Shown: positions 1 through 8,049 of the stretch, in pieces | Position numbering within the stretch: position 1 is the stretch's first letter | Layout: every line of letters begins with the position of its first letter | Virus record (IMG/VR): IMGVR_UViG_3300031746_000065 | Span: 1 to 40,033 of that record | Source of the DNA: a virus | DNA: 40,033 nt | Strand: one strand, 5' to 3' | The notes under the pieces: model-generated | The model's database searches: none | What the model saw: the letters and a program-made list of their open reading frames with translations, nothing else | What the model was told of the DNA's origin: nothing | Position numbers and translations under genes: made by a program

Positions 1-239
1 CCCGCACTCTCATCCTTGTGGCCTAGTGTGATCACCCGATCAAGGTATGCGTGCGGTGGCCCGCCGCCTTGGCAGGATGTCCCCGTCTCGATACCCGCTT
101 CGTGCAGCCCCCACACGAGTTCATATATCCCAGGGTCTAGGTGACAGTCCTTATCATCACATTCACCTGGCCCAATGCCGGGGGCGTGGTGATCAGGACA
201 CTTACCCCACAGTCCGTCTGATACGGCAGAATCATACAT
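1..239 (-). CDS. Junction-spanning phage protein, N-terminal part
   Basis: This is the first 79 codons of a gene that leaves the window at base 1 and continues in frame from base 40033, where it ends at 39859. Joined, the protein has 137 residues. It has an N-terminal CPDHH segment, a Cys- and Asp-rich stretch, and the motif LHEAGIETGTSCQGGG. That motif resembles a widespread small phage family with a 'GI-T--SC-GG-GHA' core followed by a 'VALALG-P' segment; the biochemical role of the family is not known to me. The ATG at 239 shares its A with the stop of the upstream 35-residue ORF (TAATG), which suggests translational coupling and explains the missing Shine-Dalgarno site. The continuity across the window ends is the main evidence that the molecule is circular. 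Confidence 0.8.
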   Translation of the reverse strand, partial: MYDSAVSDGLWGKCPDHHAPGIGPGECDDKDCHLDPGIYELVWGLHEAGIETGTSCQGGGPPHAYLDRVITLGHKDESA

Positions 240-346
240 TAGACGAGTGAACGGCGGGGGGCCTCAAAGGTTAGCAGCCCTAGTCCCCCCGCCGCCAGGA
301 AGGAGCAGCCGTCTTGCCTACCTATCTTATCAGGTGTGGCGGTCAT
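239..346 (-). CDS. Small 35-residue ORF upstream of junction gene
   Basis: This short ORF begins MTATPDKIGRQDG and has a small hydrophobic centre. Its TAA stop overlaps the ATG of the junction gene. No good ribosome site precedes its own ATG. The overlap and its place in the short operon behind the promoter at 500-529 are the only support, so it could be a real leader protein or just a translated link. No function is recognised. Confidence 0.4.
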   Translation of the reverse strand: MTATPDKIGRQDGCSFLAAGGLGLLTFEAPRRSLV

Positions 347-359
347 TTGGAATACAGGA

Positions 360-401
360 GGGCGGCAGGTCCACACTACTGACGGGCACCGCCTGCCGCC
401 C
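360..401. repeat. Inverted repeat (10-bp stem) in operon leader
   Basis: GGGCGGCAGG at 360-369 is the exact reverse complement of 392-401, enclosing a 22-nt loop. No T-run follows on either strand, so it is not a classical terminator. It lies about 100 nt inside the transcript expected from the 500-529 promoter and overlaps the end of the 24-codon ORF. An attenuator or RNA-stability element is possible. Confidence 0.5.
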
Positions 402-450
402 CGAGGATGTTGACCAAGATGGCAGTGGCAACTACCATCAAGGTTCGCAC
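376..450 (-). CDS. 24-residue hydrophobic leader peptide
   Basis: This is a GTG-start ORF (alternative ATG at 438) encoding a hydrophobic peptide with the core LMVVATAILVNIL, long enough for one membrane-spanning helix. AGGTGA lies about 8 nt upstream of the GTG as a ribosome site. It is the first ORF after the minus-strand promoter at 500-529. Its 3' end overlaps the start of the 360-401 hairpin, so translation could affect that structure. It may be a leader peptide or a tiny membrane protein. Confidence 0.4.
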   Translation of the reverse strand: MRTLMVVATAILVNILGAAGGARQ

Positions 451-499
451 CGGACTATCACCTGAAACAAAGAGGTAATACCTGATTGACACCCAAATC

Positions 500-529
500 A
501 TTATAGACCGAGGGCGTCAGCCCGTCAAG
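500..529 (-). promoter_or_regulatory. Minus-strand promoter P1, first copy of a 30-bp repeat
   Basis: Reading leftwards this is TTGACG, a 17-nt spacer, then TATAAT, an excellent sigma-70 type promoter. The whole 30 bp recurs at 39834-39863 with only two differences (28 of 30 identical), including the spacer, which suggests a shared operator. An 11-bp palindrome, AGGTAATACCT, lies at 473-483, close to the expected transcript start. It should drive the short operon ending in the junction gene. The -35 end overlaps the stop of the holin-like gene. Confidence 0.8.
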
Positions 530-722
530 GGTAGGAAATCCACCCCTTCTCTCGCAAGAACTTGTCGAGAGCCAGTAGGAGCGCACCTATCACGCCCGCC
601 ACGGCCAGGTCAGGCACGAGCTCCTGAACATGAGCTAGGGCGAACGCGATGGCCGCGCCGCCGACAAAGGCGAGGAGCGCCCGCCCGAATCGCCAGATAG
701 CACCAGTGGTTGGATAAGACAT
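525..722 (-). CDS. Holin-like small membrane protein
   Basis: This 65-residue protein has two predicted membrane helices: about residues 15-32 (ALLAFVGGAAIAFALAHV) and about 38-55 (LAVAGVIGALLLALDKF), followed by a charged tail LREKGW. Size and layout match small two-helix phage holins, which open the inner membrane at lysis. A ribosome site (AGGGGG) precedes the ATG. It is the last gene of the late block, next to another single-helix protein. The only recognisable endolysin, the amidase at 29516-30295, is far away in the early block, so holin and endolysin are not clustered. The assignment rests on topology and location, not on a strong sequence match. Confidence 0.6.
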   Translation of the reverse strand: MSYPTTGAIWRFGRALLAFVGGAAIAFALAHVQELVPDLAVAGVIGALLLALDKFLREKGWISYP

Positions 723-732
723 TGTGGACCCC

Positions 733-1005
733 CTACTCTTCGCAACTTCTTGCTGTTCGCTCCACCAGGACGGTGAGACACTTGATCATCTGCTGGTGAT
801 CTCCCCTGTCCTCTGTGTGAGTCTCGCGCAACATTGTCGTCAGGTCGGACATGGCCTTCGTCTGGCCCTGTAGCGCAGATTCAAGGCCGTTGGTGCATCC
901 GCCACTGTTATTCGCCTTGGAACAAGCGAAGATGCCCGTGATGACAGCGGTGAACGTGAGACCAATCATCGAGACGATGGCGGCGATGACTAGCGGTTCA
1001 TTCAT
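733..1005 (-). CDS. Small protein with N-terminal membrane anchor
   Basis: This 90-residue protein starts with a hydrophobic segment (about residues 5-27, IAAIVSMIGLTFTAVITGIFA) ending near a cysteine. A polar helical region follows, probably coiled coil, and the C-terminus has two more cysteines (KCLTV...SCEE). One anchor plus a helical tail beside a holin fits an accessory lysis protein such as an antiholin or i-spanin analogue. The family is not recognised. AAGGAG precedes the ATG. It ends 10 nt before the holin-like gene and is probably co-transcribed with it. Confidence 0.55.
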   Translation of the reverse strand: MNEPLVIAAIVSMIGLTFTAVITGIFACSKANNSGGCTNGLESALQGQTKAMSDLTTMLRETHTEDRGDHQQMIKCLTVLVERTARSCEE

Positions 1006-1047
1006 TTCTTTCGCTCCTTGCGCTTCTACGGGCGCGGTCAGGACAGC

Positions 1048-1245
1048 CTATGTCTTATCGTGTGGCCCGAAACACCATTTGCAAAGGGATGGGAATAATA
1101 GGCTGTGTTCCTTCGGTATCGGCTTCCACAGTTCCTCAAGGTCGTCGGAATCGTGTTTGTGGAGTATCTGGTCTGTGTTACAGGACTCGTTCAGGTGCTC
1201 CCGGTCGTGTACCTCGCCTGACTCTTCGTTCCGCATGTAGCGCAT
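1048..1245 (-). CDS. Hypothetical 65-residue polar protein
   Basis: This is a small charged protein rich in His, Glu and Asp, with a C-terminal CKWCFGPH that could bind a metal together with an upstream Cys or His. A strong ribosome site (AAGGAGG) precedes the ATG, and the gene fits between its neighbours without large gaps. No family is recognised. Confidence 0.55.
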   Translation of the reverse strand: MRYMRNEESGEVHDREHLNESCNTDQILHKHDSDDLEELWKPIPKEHSLLFPSLCKWCFGPHDKT

Positions 1246-1255
1246 CTTACCCTCC

Positions 1256-1873
1256 TTAAAAGATTAGCACCTGTGTCCTTGCTACCCCCGCCACCGTGTA
1301 GTTGATCGTGATGAAGGGCTTGATGCCGCCAGTCTCACGAGGGTCGAACTCCGCCCAGTCCTCCTCCGCAACCGTACCAGTGCAGCGCATGACGGCGTTC
1401 CACACCTTGCTCCTGAGCGTTATAGCGTCCTTGATCATGTTGGTGATCGTCCAGACGCGGGTGTAGACTCCATACTGGTAGGCCCAGATGGTGTCTGAGA
1501 GAATCGTGTCGTCGAAGTCGGTGCCAGTACCCGATGCGCCTGGAGTAGTCCACGAAGAACCTGTCTTGTAGATGTTCCAGGTAGCCTCAGCCTCTACCCA
1601 ATCATAGCGCATACACCGATACCAGGTGCAGGCTAGGTGGTTGGGGTTCAGACCTGCGTTCAGTTCAAGGGTTGCGTAGGCTGACGTCACCTGATCCTCG
1701 TCGGTCAGGTCAGTTAAGTCGGAGAAGTCCACCAGCGCTAGGATGTAGCAGTAGCCCTTGCCTTTAGGAGACGTGTCCTGCTTCTCGATGATGTCATAGA
1801 CATCCGCGCCATGAGCAGTATCGGGGGCGTTCTCCTCTAGGTAGGTATCCTTGTTGAAGATTTCCGTTGCCAT
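1256..1873 (-). CDS. DNRLRE-like virion or adhesin domain protein
   Basis: This 205-residue protein resembles the DNRLRE/disaggregatase-repeat beta-sandwich. It has a run of aligned strands, a 'LELNAGLNPNHLACTWYR' segment, then WVEAEATWNIYKTGSSW and a C-terminal KPFITINYT strand. In phages and secreted proteins such domains sit on the surface and may bind carbohydrate. The position just after the fibre genes, with a TAATG overlap with the GNAT gene upstream, suggests a tail-tip or fibre-associated product. The domain match is by eye. Confidence 0.65.
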   Translation of the reverse strand: MATEIFNKDTYLEENAPDTAHGADVYDIIEKQDTSPKGKGYCYILALVDFSDLTDLTDEDQVTSAYATLELNAGLNPNHLACTWYRCMRYDWVEAEATWNIYKTGSSWTTPGASGTGTDFDDTILSDTIWAYQYGVYTRVWTITNMIKDAITLRSKVWNAVMRCTGTVAEEDWAEFDPRETGGIKPFITINYTVAGVARTQVLIF

Positions 1874-2385
1874 TACACCGTCGCCTGTGCCCTGTCCCAG
1901 ATGTCCCTGAACGGTAGGCGGAACTCGCTATAGCCTTGATGTACGGTCTCTGCCATGCCAAGTTCACGGCACCAACTAGCGCCCCGCGATTGTGTTGGCC
2001 CCATGATCCAGAGCATTTCCTTCATCAGCCCAGAGTCGCGCAGGTCGTTGGCGGCTGCTACAGTTAACTCACGGGCCACACGACGGGCCTCTGCCTTCGA
2101 TGCTTGGTAGAGCGCAGGGCTGACAGCAAGCAGGCTGAAGTAGTTGCACTCATAGGTGACACCCCCCTCGGTGAAGAAGGCATTTCCATGCTCGCCCGCG
2201 AGCACACCCACAGGTTTGCCGCCCTCGATAGCAACCCACCAAACCACGCCCCTATCCGCTGCGGCCCTCATCATGTCGGCTGTCCACCAGTTAGGGTTGC
2301 CGCCGGAGAGAACATCGTCGCGGAAGGTGTTTCGCAGGAAGGTTGCCACCTGCGTTGCGTCGGCCTTCGTTATGCGTCGGATCAT
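1873..2385 (-). CDS. GNAT-family acetyltransferase-like protein
   Basis: This 170-residue protein has the order expected of a GNAT N-acetyltransferase: an N-terminal MIRRITKADATQVATFLRNT helix-strand pair, a central VVWWVAIEGGKPVGVLAG strand pair, a YFSLLAVSPALYQASKA region where acetyl-CoA binding begins, and a late strand with GMAETVHQGYSEF. It would transfer an acetyl group from acetyl-CoA to an unknown amine. It lies between structural genes and is coupled to both neighbours by stop-start overlaps (TAATG). Similar genes in tail modules have been suspected of modifying virion or host proteins, but the substrate cannot be inferred. Confidence 0.7.
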   Translation of the reverse strand: MIRRITKADATQVATFLRNTFRDDVLSGGNPNWWTADMMRAAADRGVVWWVAIEGGKPVGVLAGEHGNAFFTEGGVTYECNYFSLLAVSPALYQASKAEARRVARELTVAAANDLRDSGLMKEMLWIMGPTQSRGASWCRELGMAETVHQGYSEFRLPFRDIWDRAQATV

Positions 2386-2723
2386 TAGACTGCGTATGCC
2401 TCACCTGAGATCGTGATAACCAGCTTGTTGGTGGTGCCGGTGGTGATGGCGTTAAGCAGCTTGGTGGGGGCAATCCTCCACGATCCGTACAGGTCGATGT
2501 AAGAAGCAGCGGGCACGCTGACGTTCTTGAGTAGCTCCGTTCCCGCCGTCTGGTCGCCTGTTGTGGACAGGCACACCGAAACGGGCTGCGCCACGGTGTC
2601 GATGTTGGCGACGTGAATGTGCCTCACGATGTAGAAGATAGTTGCGCCGGGGGCGGCGAAGCAGTCAGCAATCGACGTGGTGACTAGCTTCGGTGGGCAC
2701 AACAGGATAAATGTTCCGGGCAT
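2385..2723 (-). CDS. Small beta-rich virion protein
   Basis: This 112-residue protein is dominated by short beta strands separated by Gly, Ser and Thr turns, for example FYIVRHIHVANIDTVAQPVSV and NKLVITISGEAYAV. The pattern resembles small phage head or tail proteins with a jelly-roll or sandwich fold. AAGGAGGAACGAA gives a strong ribosome site for the ATG. It follows the tail fibre gene at 15 nt. A structural or fibre-associated role is inferred from context; the family is not recognised. Confidence 0.6.
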   Translation of the reverse strand: MPGTFILLCPPKLVTTSIADCFAAPGATIFYIVRHIHVANIDTVAQPVSVCLSTTGDQTAGTELLKNVSVPAASYIDLYGSWRIAPTKLLNAITTGTTNKLVITISGEAYAV

Positions 2724-2737
2724 TTCGTTCCTCCTTC

Positions 2738-5374
2738 TTAGGCTTCTCTCACAGTCATCCGCACGGTCAGGCCCTTGGCCGCTGTAGTCTGGATGGCGTC
2801 GATATCGATGGTGATGATGTCACCTGCCGCGAGCGTGGTTGTGGTCAGTACCGGCGCGGTCGCCGCCGTGCGCGAGGTCTTCTCCGCCGTGTCGATGGTG
2901 ATCTTGTTCGTGGTCATAATCGTGGTGCCGTTCTTGTGGACGTCGATGGTGGCTAGGTTAGTGACTCCTGCCGTGTCCACATAGGCCCCTATCTCAAGGA
3001 TTGCGCCTGCTATGGGCATCTCGAAGTCCCCGCCTACGCTTGCGAGGACGGTGTGGCTGGTAGCGGCGTCGAGGGCGCGGAGAACGATGTGCCGTGGGGG
3101 TTTAAGACTTGGTGCCAGGACTACGGTTTCGCCGTCCTCTCCCGCCTCACCTGGGGGGCCGATACCACCAGTAAAGCCCTGTTTCCCTACTGGCCCAGGA
3201 ATGGGAAAGCCATCTTCACCATCTTCGCCGTCCCAGCCAGGAATCCCCTGCGGGCCAATAGTCCCACCAGCGGGTAGTTGTTCGTAGCGAACGGCGTCTC
3301 CTGCTGCTGTTGCCGCCGCCAAACCAGTGATCTTCTGGGAGTTCATGGCGAAGGCAGCAGCGGCACCGCCGGACAGCAGGGCCATGATCTGGGCGGGTGT
3401 AAGGGCGGCGATGGCGCCGCCGGTGATCCGCCCGATAAGTCTTTGCTCGGCCACGCTAAGTTCTATGGGAGTATGATCGGCGTCAGCCTTGAGGATAGAA
3501 TTGGCGTGAAGGGTGTTCTTGTTGACCGCAAAGGGAGTGTCAAGAATCTGTAAGGGGCGGAAGGTGGGAGCATCGTCGGCACCGCTAATAGGCCCAACAA
3601 AGGTGTAGTTCGCCATCTGTGTAGGAAGTTGCAACTCTTGACCCACAAGGGACAGAAGGTTGTCCCCTAAGTCTGTGGTGATGGTGACGGCTGCGTGGTG
3701 GACACCGGGGAGGGCCTCGTGGGTGGACATGCGTTCGTCTGTGCTGTGCGTCCCTGCCAGCAATACGTCCCCGCTGGTATTAGCCCCCATCTGGAGGGCA
3801 CCCGCAACCTTGGTGTAATCGGCGTAAGTCCCGTACTCCTTGATTCCATACTGAGTGCAGTTGCGGATAGAGCCCCCGTCGATAGCTGTACGGAGGATGG
3901 TCCCCGCGCCACTCGAACGATACAGGGCGATCCCGTCCCAGGCGCAGGTGTCGATGGTCGGATTGTCGATGGTAACGTCGGCGATATTCCCCGCACCGTT
4001 CACCAGAAGGTAGATGCCTCCCTGCGGACTAGCGGTTGACCGAACACCCGCAAGATTCACTCTGCTGATATCAAAGGCCGTGGCTTCGATGGTGAAGTTG
4101 TAGTAGCCCACGCTCGCATCACAGTGGACATTGAAGACATCTATATCTGTAACCGCAGCATAGCCACTGTTGATCGAGAGGGGCTTGCCGCCAACTATCA
4201 GGCCGTTGTTCAGTTGAACGTGGGAACAACTGTCGAGGGAGAGACCGGCACCACAACCGTCGATGCTGAAGTTGGAGAGGACTATCCCGTGGATAGTCCC
4301 CAGGTCTATGCCGTTCTCTACCGCATCCTGAGAGATGATGTTGTTGCCGACGATGTGCCGTTTAGTCGTGCCCGCGGTCTCGTGGATCATAAAGTTGCGC
4401 CAGCAATCGGTGAGCAGAACGTTGGAGAACGCGATATGGTGGCAGGTCTCGATGTTGAGACCCCGACTGTACCCACCGATGACCTCAACGTTCTTGATAA
4501 CGGAAGCGTAGCAGGTCTCTAGTCGGATGCAGTTGTTGGCGATATCGCCGCCGTTCGTTCCGGCCCTTATGCCGTCAGCCGTGATCCCACTTATCTTGAC
4601 GTGATGCTTGCCGATGGCCATGATCAGGTCAGCGTTCGTCTTGTCGGACTTCTTGAATGTTGTGCCCCCTAGGCCATCGCCTTTCAGGTGGATATTGCTG
4701 TCCAGGCTGAAGCCAGTGGCGCTACAGGTGATTGTTTTGCCTACTACTTGGAGAATCCCCCCGCCCAAAGCGGTGAGAGCCGCGACAGCGAGATTCAACT
4801 GTGTTTCGTCGTCGGTGCCGTCGCAGGTGTAATCTGTGAAGCCTTTGCAGTCTGCCGAAGCGTCAACCGCTGCGACAACCTTGGTGGCAACCTTGAGGCC
4901 CTTCACCAATTCAGTATCACGGGTGATGGTCCCGGGAAGGTCGCTATCCTGAATCGCTGCAAAGGCTGCCTCTGTTGCAGCAGAGGCTCGTAGAACCTGG
5001 CCCGCTGTGAGACCGGAGACGGTCTGGGATGGCCCTAGACCCGCTGTAGTAGCCAGGACGTGCGCTCCAGGGGTTCCGGGGGTTGCTGGCTCCCACTCGC
5101 CCGTTGAGGCATTGTAGGTCAGGACATAGGCGGTCGTAGGCGGTGTTGAGGAGATGGGGACGCCCTGAAGACTCCTAGCCCCCGTCAAGTCGCTCTCGGT
5201 GCCGTCGGAGCCGCGCTGGTGCAGGTGGTATTCGCCAATGACCAACTTCTCGAACAGGCGCGTGCTCCCGACGACAAACCCTTCAGCCGTCGGGTGGAAA
5301 CCATTGAGACGGGTCGTGAGATCGCGTAGGGCCGCCTCTAGCCTCGTGAGGCGTTGAGTCTCGACGCCGTTCAC
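2738..5374 (-). CDS. Tail fibre/receptor-binding protein with beta-helix and collagen-like segment
   Basis: This 878-residue protein has several visible parts. First is an N-terminal coiled coil (ETQRLTRLEAALRDLTTRL), which would attach or trimerise. A linker of fibre-like repeats follows. Residues of roughly 170-545 form a right-handed parallel beta-helix of the pectate-lyase type, seen as repeated short strands with Asn, Asp and Gly turns (ADVTIDNPTIDTCAWDGIALY). A further fibre-like region leads to a collagen-like Gly-X-Y segment (GPQGIPGWDGEDGEDG), and a beta-sandwich C-terminus completes the protein. This is the layout of receptor-binding fibres or tailspikes, which recognise and may cut surface polysaccharide. 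The GTG start overlaps the previous stop (GTGA). Whether the helix is enzymatic cannot be told from the sequence. Confidence 0.85.
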   Translation of the reverse strand: MNGVETQRLTRLEAALRDLTTRLNGFHPTAEGFVVGSTRLFEKLVIGEYHLHQRGSDGTESDLTGARSLQGVPISSTPPTTAYVLTYNASTGEWEPATPGTPGAHVLATTAGLGPSQTVSGLTAGQVLRASAATEAAFAAIQDSDLPGTITRDTELVKGLKVATKVVAAVDASADCKGFTDYTCDGTDDETQLNLAVAALTALGGGILQVVGKTITCSATGFSLDSNIHLKGDGLGGTTFKKSDKTNADLIMAIGKHHVKISGITADGIRAGTNGGDIANNCIRLETCYASVIKNVEVIGGYSRGLNIETCHHIAFSNVLLTDCWRNFMIHETAGTTKRHIVGNNIISQDAVENGIDLGTIHGIVLSNFSIDGCGAGLSLDSCSHVQLNNGLIVGGKPLSINSGYAAVTDIDVFNVHCDASVGYYNFTIEATAFDISRVNLAGVRSTASPQGGIYLLVNGAGNIADVTIDNPTIDTCAWDGIALYRSSGAGTILRTAIDGGSIRNCTQYGIKEYGTYADYTKVAGALQMGANTSGDVLLAGTHSTDERMSTHEALPGVHHAAVTITTDLGDNLLSLVGQELQLPTQMANYTFVGPISGADDAPTFRPLQILDTPFAVNKNTLHANSILKADADHTPIELSVAEQRLIGRITGGAIAALTPAQIMALLSGGAAAAFAMNSQKITGLAAATAAGDAVRYEQLPAGGTIGPQGIPGWDGEDGEDGFPIPGPVGKQGFTGGIGPPGEAGEDGETVVLAPSLKPPRHIVLRALDAATSHTVLASVGGDFEMPIAGAILEIGAYVDTAGVTNLATIDVHKNGTTIMTTNKITIDTAEKTSRTAATAPVLTTTTLAAGDIITIDIDAIQTTAAKGLTVRMTVREA

Positions 5375-8049
5375 GCTACATCCCCGCGTCGCATGGAGAC
5401 TATTGCGACACCAACGGGCTCCTCGTATCCCTTCTGTCGGACAGTCGCTAGGGCGACACCGTAGATGATCATGTTCAGCATCGTCCCCTTGATCGGGTGC
5501 CGGACCTGGACGACCCCAGCGTTCTCCCGCGCCTTCAGTTCGTCGTACAGCGTTACGCCCGCCCTGCTACCCTTGGTGTCGTCCAGGTTAATGGTTGCCT
5601 TAACAGCCTCAGCGTCGTCGGGTTTTGCCTCGCCGTAGACGCCTGCGAAGGTGATCTCCGGCGGCGTGGCGTCCGGAGTGAACCCCGCCGTCGCCGTCCC
5701 GACATACTTGAGGCGAATCCGGCGGGCCGTGAGGTTGGAGGCAGCTGTGAAGTAGCACTTGCTCACGCCATCGGCGGTAATGTCCAAGCCGACCTGGACG
5801 AAGGTTCCCCCATCCCGACTAGCGAACACCTGCCACTTGAACGTTGCCCCTGGCATCTGCCGGGTGATAACCTTCACCATCCGCAACCGCACCTCAGCGT
5901 CCTCGGCTAGGATGATCTCGCGTTCGTAGATGGTCGTTACCAACGAGGCGTTCCCAAAAGTCCCGCCAGTAGGTTCCCCACCCTGCTTCAGGACGATGTA
6001 GGCCAGGTCGGTGCCCCAGCCGAACCAGAGGTAACGGTTGGAGTCGAGGTAGACGGTCTTGATGGCGTTCGTTGTGGAGATCAGGCAGTCCCAGACCAGC
6101 TCGCCCTCCTCGGTCAACTTGCCGTGCATGAGGAGGTAGTTCGTGCCGTCGTAGGCTGCGTGGTAAACGTGGTCGCCGCAGAAGGCCGAGCCGTAGTGCT
6201 TCAGGTTCAGGGGTTCGTTGGTGGTCTCGATGGCCTTCACGTAGAACCGGTCGGCGTCGGGGTCAACGCGCTTGTGCGCCCCGTACTGCCAGCGCCAGAA
6301 GCCGTCGGCGCTAGGATAGAAGATGAATGAGGCCATCCGTAGAGTATTCTTGCCGTTGTCAGCGTCCTTGAGGCCGCCCAGGAGGGGGAGTTGCTGCTTG
6401 CTGGTCGCCACGCCGTCGAACATGTACATGCCGTCGGTGGCGCAGACGGCAAGCTCATCGCTCCACTCCACAAGGTCGGTGATCACCACGTCTGGCGACC
6501 CGACGGCGTAATCCGCAACGCCGCCATACTCAGCGCCCCAGTTGTCGAGGTTGGTGATGTCATCGGCGGAGCAAAGAGAGACGTAGCGATTGAAGTAGGC
6601 ACGGGCGAGTTTGTTGCCCTTGACACAGAAATGCCGCGCCGCGAGGCCGTAGTTTGGCGTCCAGGTGTCAGTTGCTGCGGGGACGGCGACGGTGGTTAGC
6701 GTTTGAGCGTCAGCAAATTCGCCCAGTGGTACACGCCACTTGGAGACCCACTGAGCAGGCTTGCCAACCTGCGGCGTACCACTACCTGCGGCAAAGGCTA
6801 CATAATGGTAGGTCTGCCCCACCAGGTTTACGTCTTGGTAGGTTCCGATGGTAAATCCGTCCGAGTCCAATGATTGGATACGATCCGTTGCGTTGGCGAG
6901 GTTGGCCATGAACTGGGTAGCATCGCCGGTGAGACTGGCATTTCTGTGAACGAAATAGCCGTAGAGATAGCCGCCGATCATCACGTGCGTAGGTTGAAAT
7001 CCGACGCCAGTTATGGGTCGACTATCAGCACCAGTGCCAATATAGGTTCCTGTCGCCAGAACACCGGTCGCCTTTCCGAGAGCAACCCAGTAATAAGTAA
7101 CTCCTGCTCCGTTGACCCTGGCATCAGTACCGACCTGGAAACCATCGCCTGTAAAAGCCTGAATGTAGTCAGCCTGAGATGCACCGATGCTGCCCAGAAG
7201 GAACGAGGCATCGCCAACGAACGTGGCCCAGTGGGTGACAGGGAAATTGGAGGCGCACATGACATGGACGACGGCAGGCGTGAAACCAGCACCCGTAATG
7301 ACTCTATTGTCTGCCCCATCGCCTGTGTATGTTCCTGTCGCTACGGCTCCTGCGGTTGCCTTCCACGCCTGCCAGTAGTAGACGACGGCATTGGTGTTTA
7401 CTGTCGCGTGTGCTCCGACACTGAAACCGTCAGCGTCCAGACTCGTGATCGCGGTCGCCACGAGCGCACTATTGTCAAGAAGTTTGCTGTTGGTGCCAGC
7501 TATGTTGGTGGTCTTGATAACTGCGTACTGGGCAGTATCGCCCTTGATTAAGACGGCCGCAGGTTGGAAGCCGAGGCCCGTGATGGCCTTGGTGGTGCCG
7601 TTGCCTGTGTAAGTGCCCTGAGCGAAGACCGTGACGTTGGAAAACGTCTTTGTCTCCGCCAGCGTCCGGTCGGAGAGTTTGACCTTGAATGACTTAGCCC
7701 CGGCCAGCGCGTAGACGTACTTGCTCGACGCCGCATCCAGCGCCTCGAAGAACCTCTCGACGGGCGTGGTGTTCCCTGTGAGCGTGACGGTGCCGATTGT
7801 GGGACGGGGCTTTAGCGCAAATGGGTCTTGGTGCGAGCAATTCTCCGAATAGTAGTACCCAAACCTCCCCATCTCTGTAGTTTCCCCCATCCCTCCACCC
7901 CAGAATTTTCTTACATGACGAACTGGGGTGCCGGCGGGTGAGGCATCATCGCTCTCGCCTTGCTCGTCCCAAGAGAGGAGTGGATAAGGGCGCTCGTTCG
8001 CACCGTCGGCGTCGGCTATCGTCAGTTGGTCGGCCAGCGTTCTAGGCAT
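5371..8049 (-). CDS. Tail nozzle-like (T7 gp12-type) protein with three repeated inserted domains
   Basis: This 892-residue virion protein follows the adaptor gene, the place of the T7 tail tubular B (nozzle) gene. N- and C-terminal parts are rich in beta strands with WSDELAVCATDGMYMFDG-like blades, suggesting a propeller. Residues of about 145-420 hold three tandem copies of a 90-residue domain, each beginning 'GTYTGxG' and containing 'ITGxGFxPxxV' and 'DGFxVGxxxxVN', with a final 'VxYYWxAxxxxxG'. These look like the DUF7483-type repeats of phage tail proteins. The start ATG lies directly after the TAG of the adaptor gene. The nozzle role is inferred from order and size. Confidence 0.7.
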   Translation of the reverse strand: MPRTLADQLTIADADGANERPYPLLSWDEQGESDDASPAGTPVRHVRKFWGGGMGETTEMGRFGYYYSENCSHQDPFALKPRPTIGTVTLTGNTTPVERFFEALDAASSKYVYALAGAKSFKVKLSDRTLAETKTFSNVTVFAQGTYTGNGTTKAITGLGFQPAAVLIKGDTAQYAVIKTTNIAGTNSKLLDNSALVATAITSLDADGFSVGAHATVNTNAVVYYWQAWKATAGAVATGTYTGDGADNRVITGAGFTPAVVHVMCASNFPVTHWATFVGDASFLLGSIGASQADYIQAFTGDGFQVGTDARVNGAGVTYYWVALGKATGVLATGTYIGTGADSRPITGVGFQPTHVMIGGYLYGYFVHRNASLTGDATQFMANLANATDRIQSLDSDGFTIGTYQDVNLVGQTYHYVAFAAGSGTPQVGKPAQWVSKWRVPLGEFADAQTLTTVAVPAATDTWTPNYGLAARHFCVKGNKLARAYFNRYVSLCSADDITNLDNWGAEYGGVADYAVGSPDVVITDLVEWSDELAVCATDGMYMFDGVATSKQQLPLLGGLKDADNGKNTLRMASFIFYPSADGFWRWQYGAHKRVDPDADRFYVKAIETTNEPLNLKHYGSAFCGDHVYHAAYDGTNYLLMHGKLTEEGELVWDCLISTTNAIKTVYLDSNRYLWFGWGTDLAYIVLKQGGEPTGGTFGNASLVTTIYEREIILAEDAEVRLRMVKVITRQMPGATFKWQVFASRDGGTFVQVGLDITADGVSKCYFTAASNLTARRIRLKYVGTATAGFTPDATPPEITFAGVYGEAKPDDAEAVKATINLDDTKGSRAGVTLYDELKARENAGVVQVRHPIKGTMLNMIIYGVALATVRQKGYEEPVGVAIVSMRRGDVA

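Noticed and set aside
247-465. Plus-strand ORF at the left end
   Set aside because: Composition is random and low in recognisable structure; the minus strand has a promoter and coupled ORFs.
6874-7551. Plus-strand frame inside the nozzle-like gene
   Set aside because: It is antisense to three aligned repeats and lacks a ribosome site.
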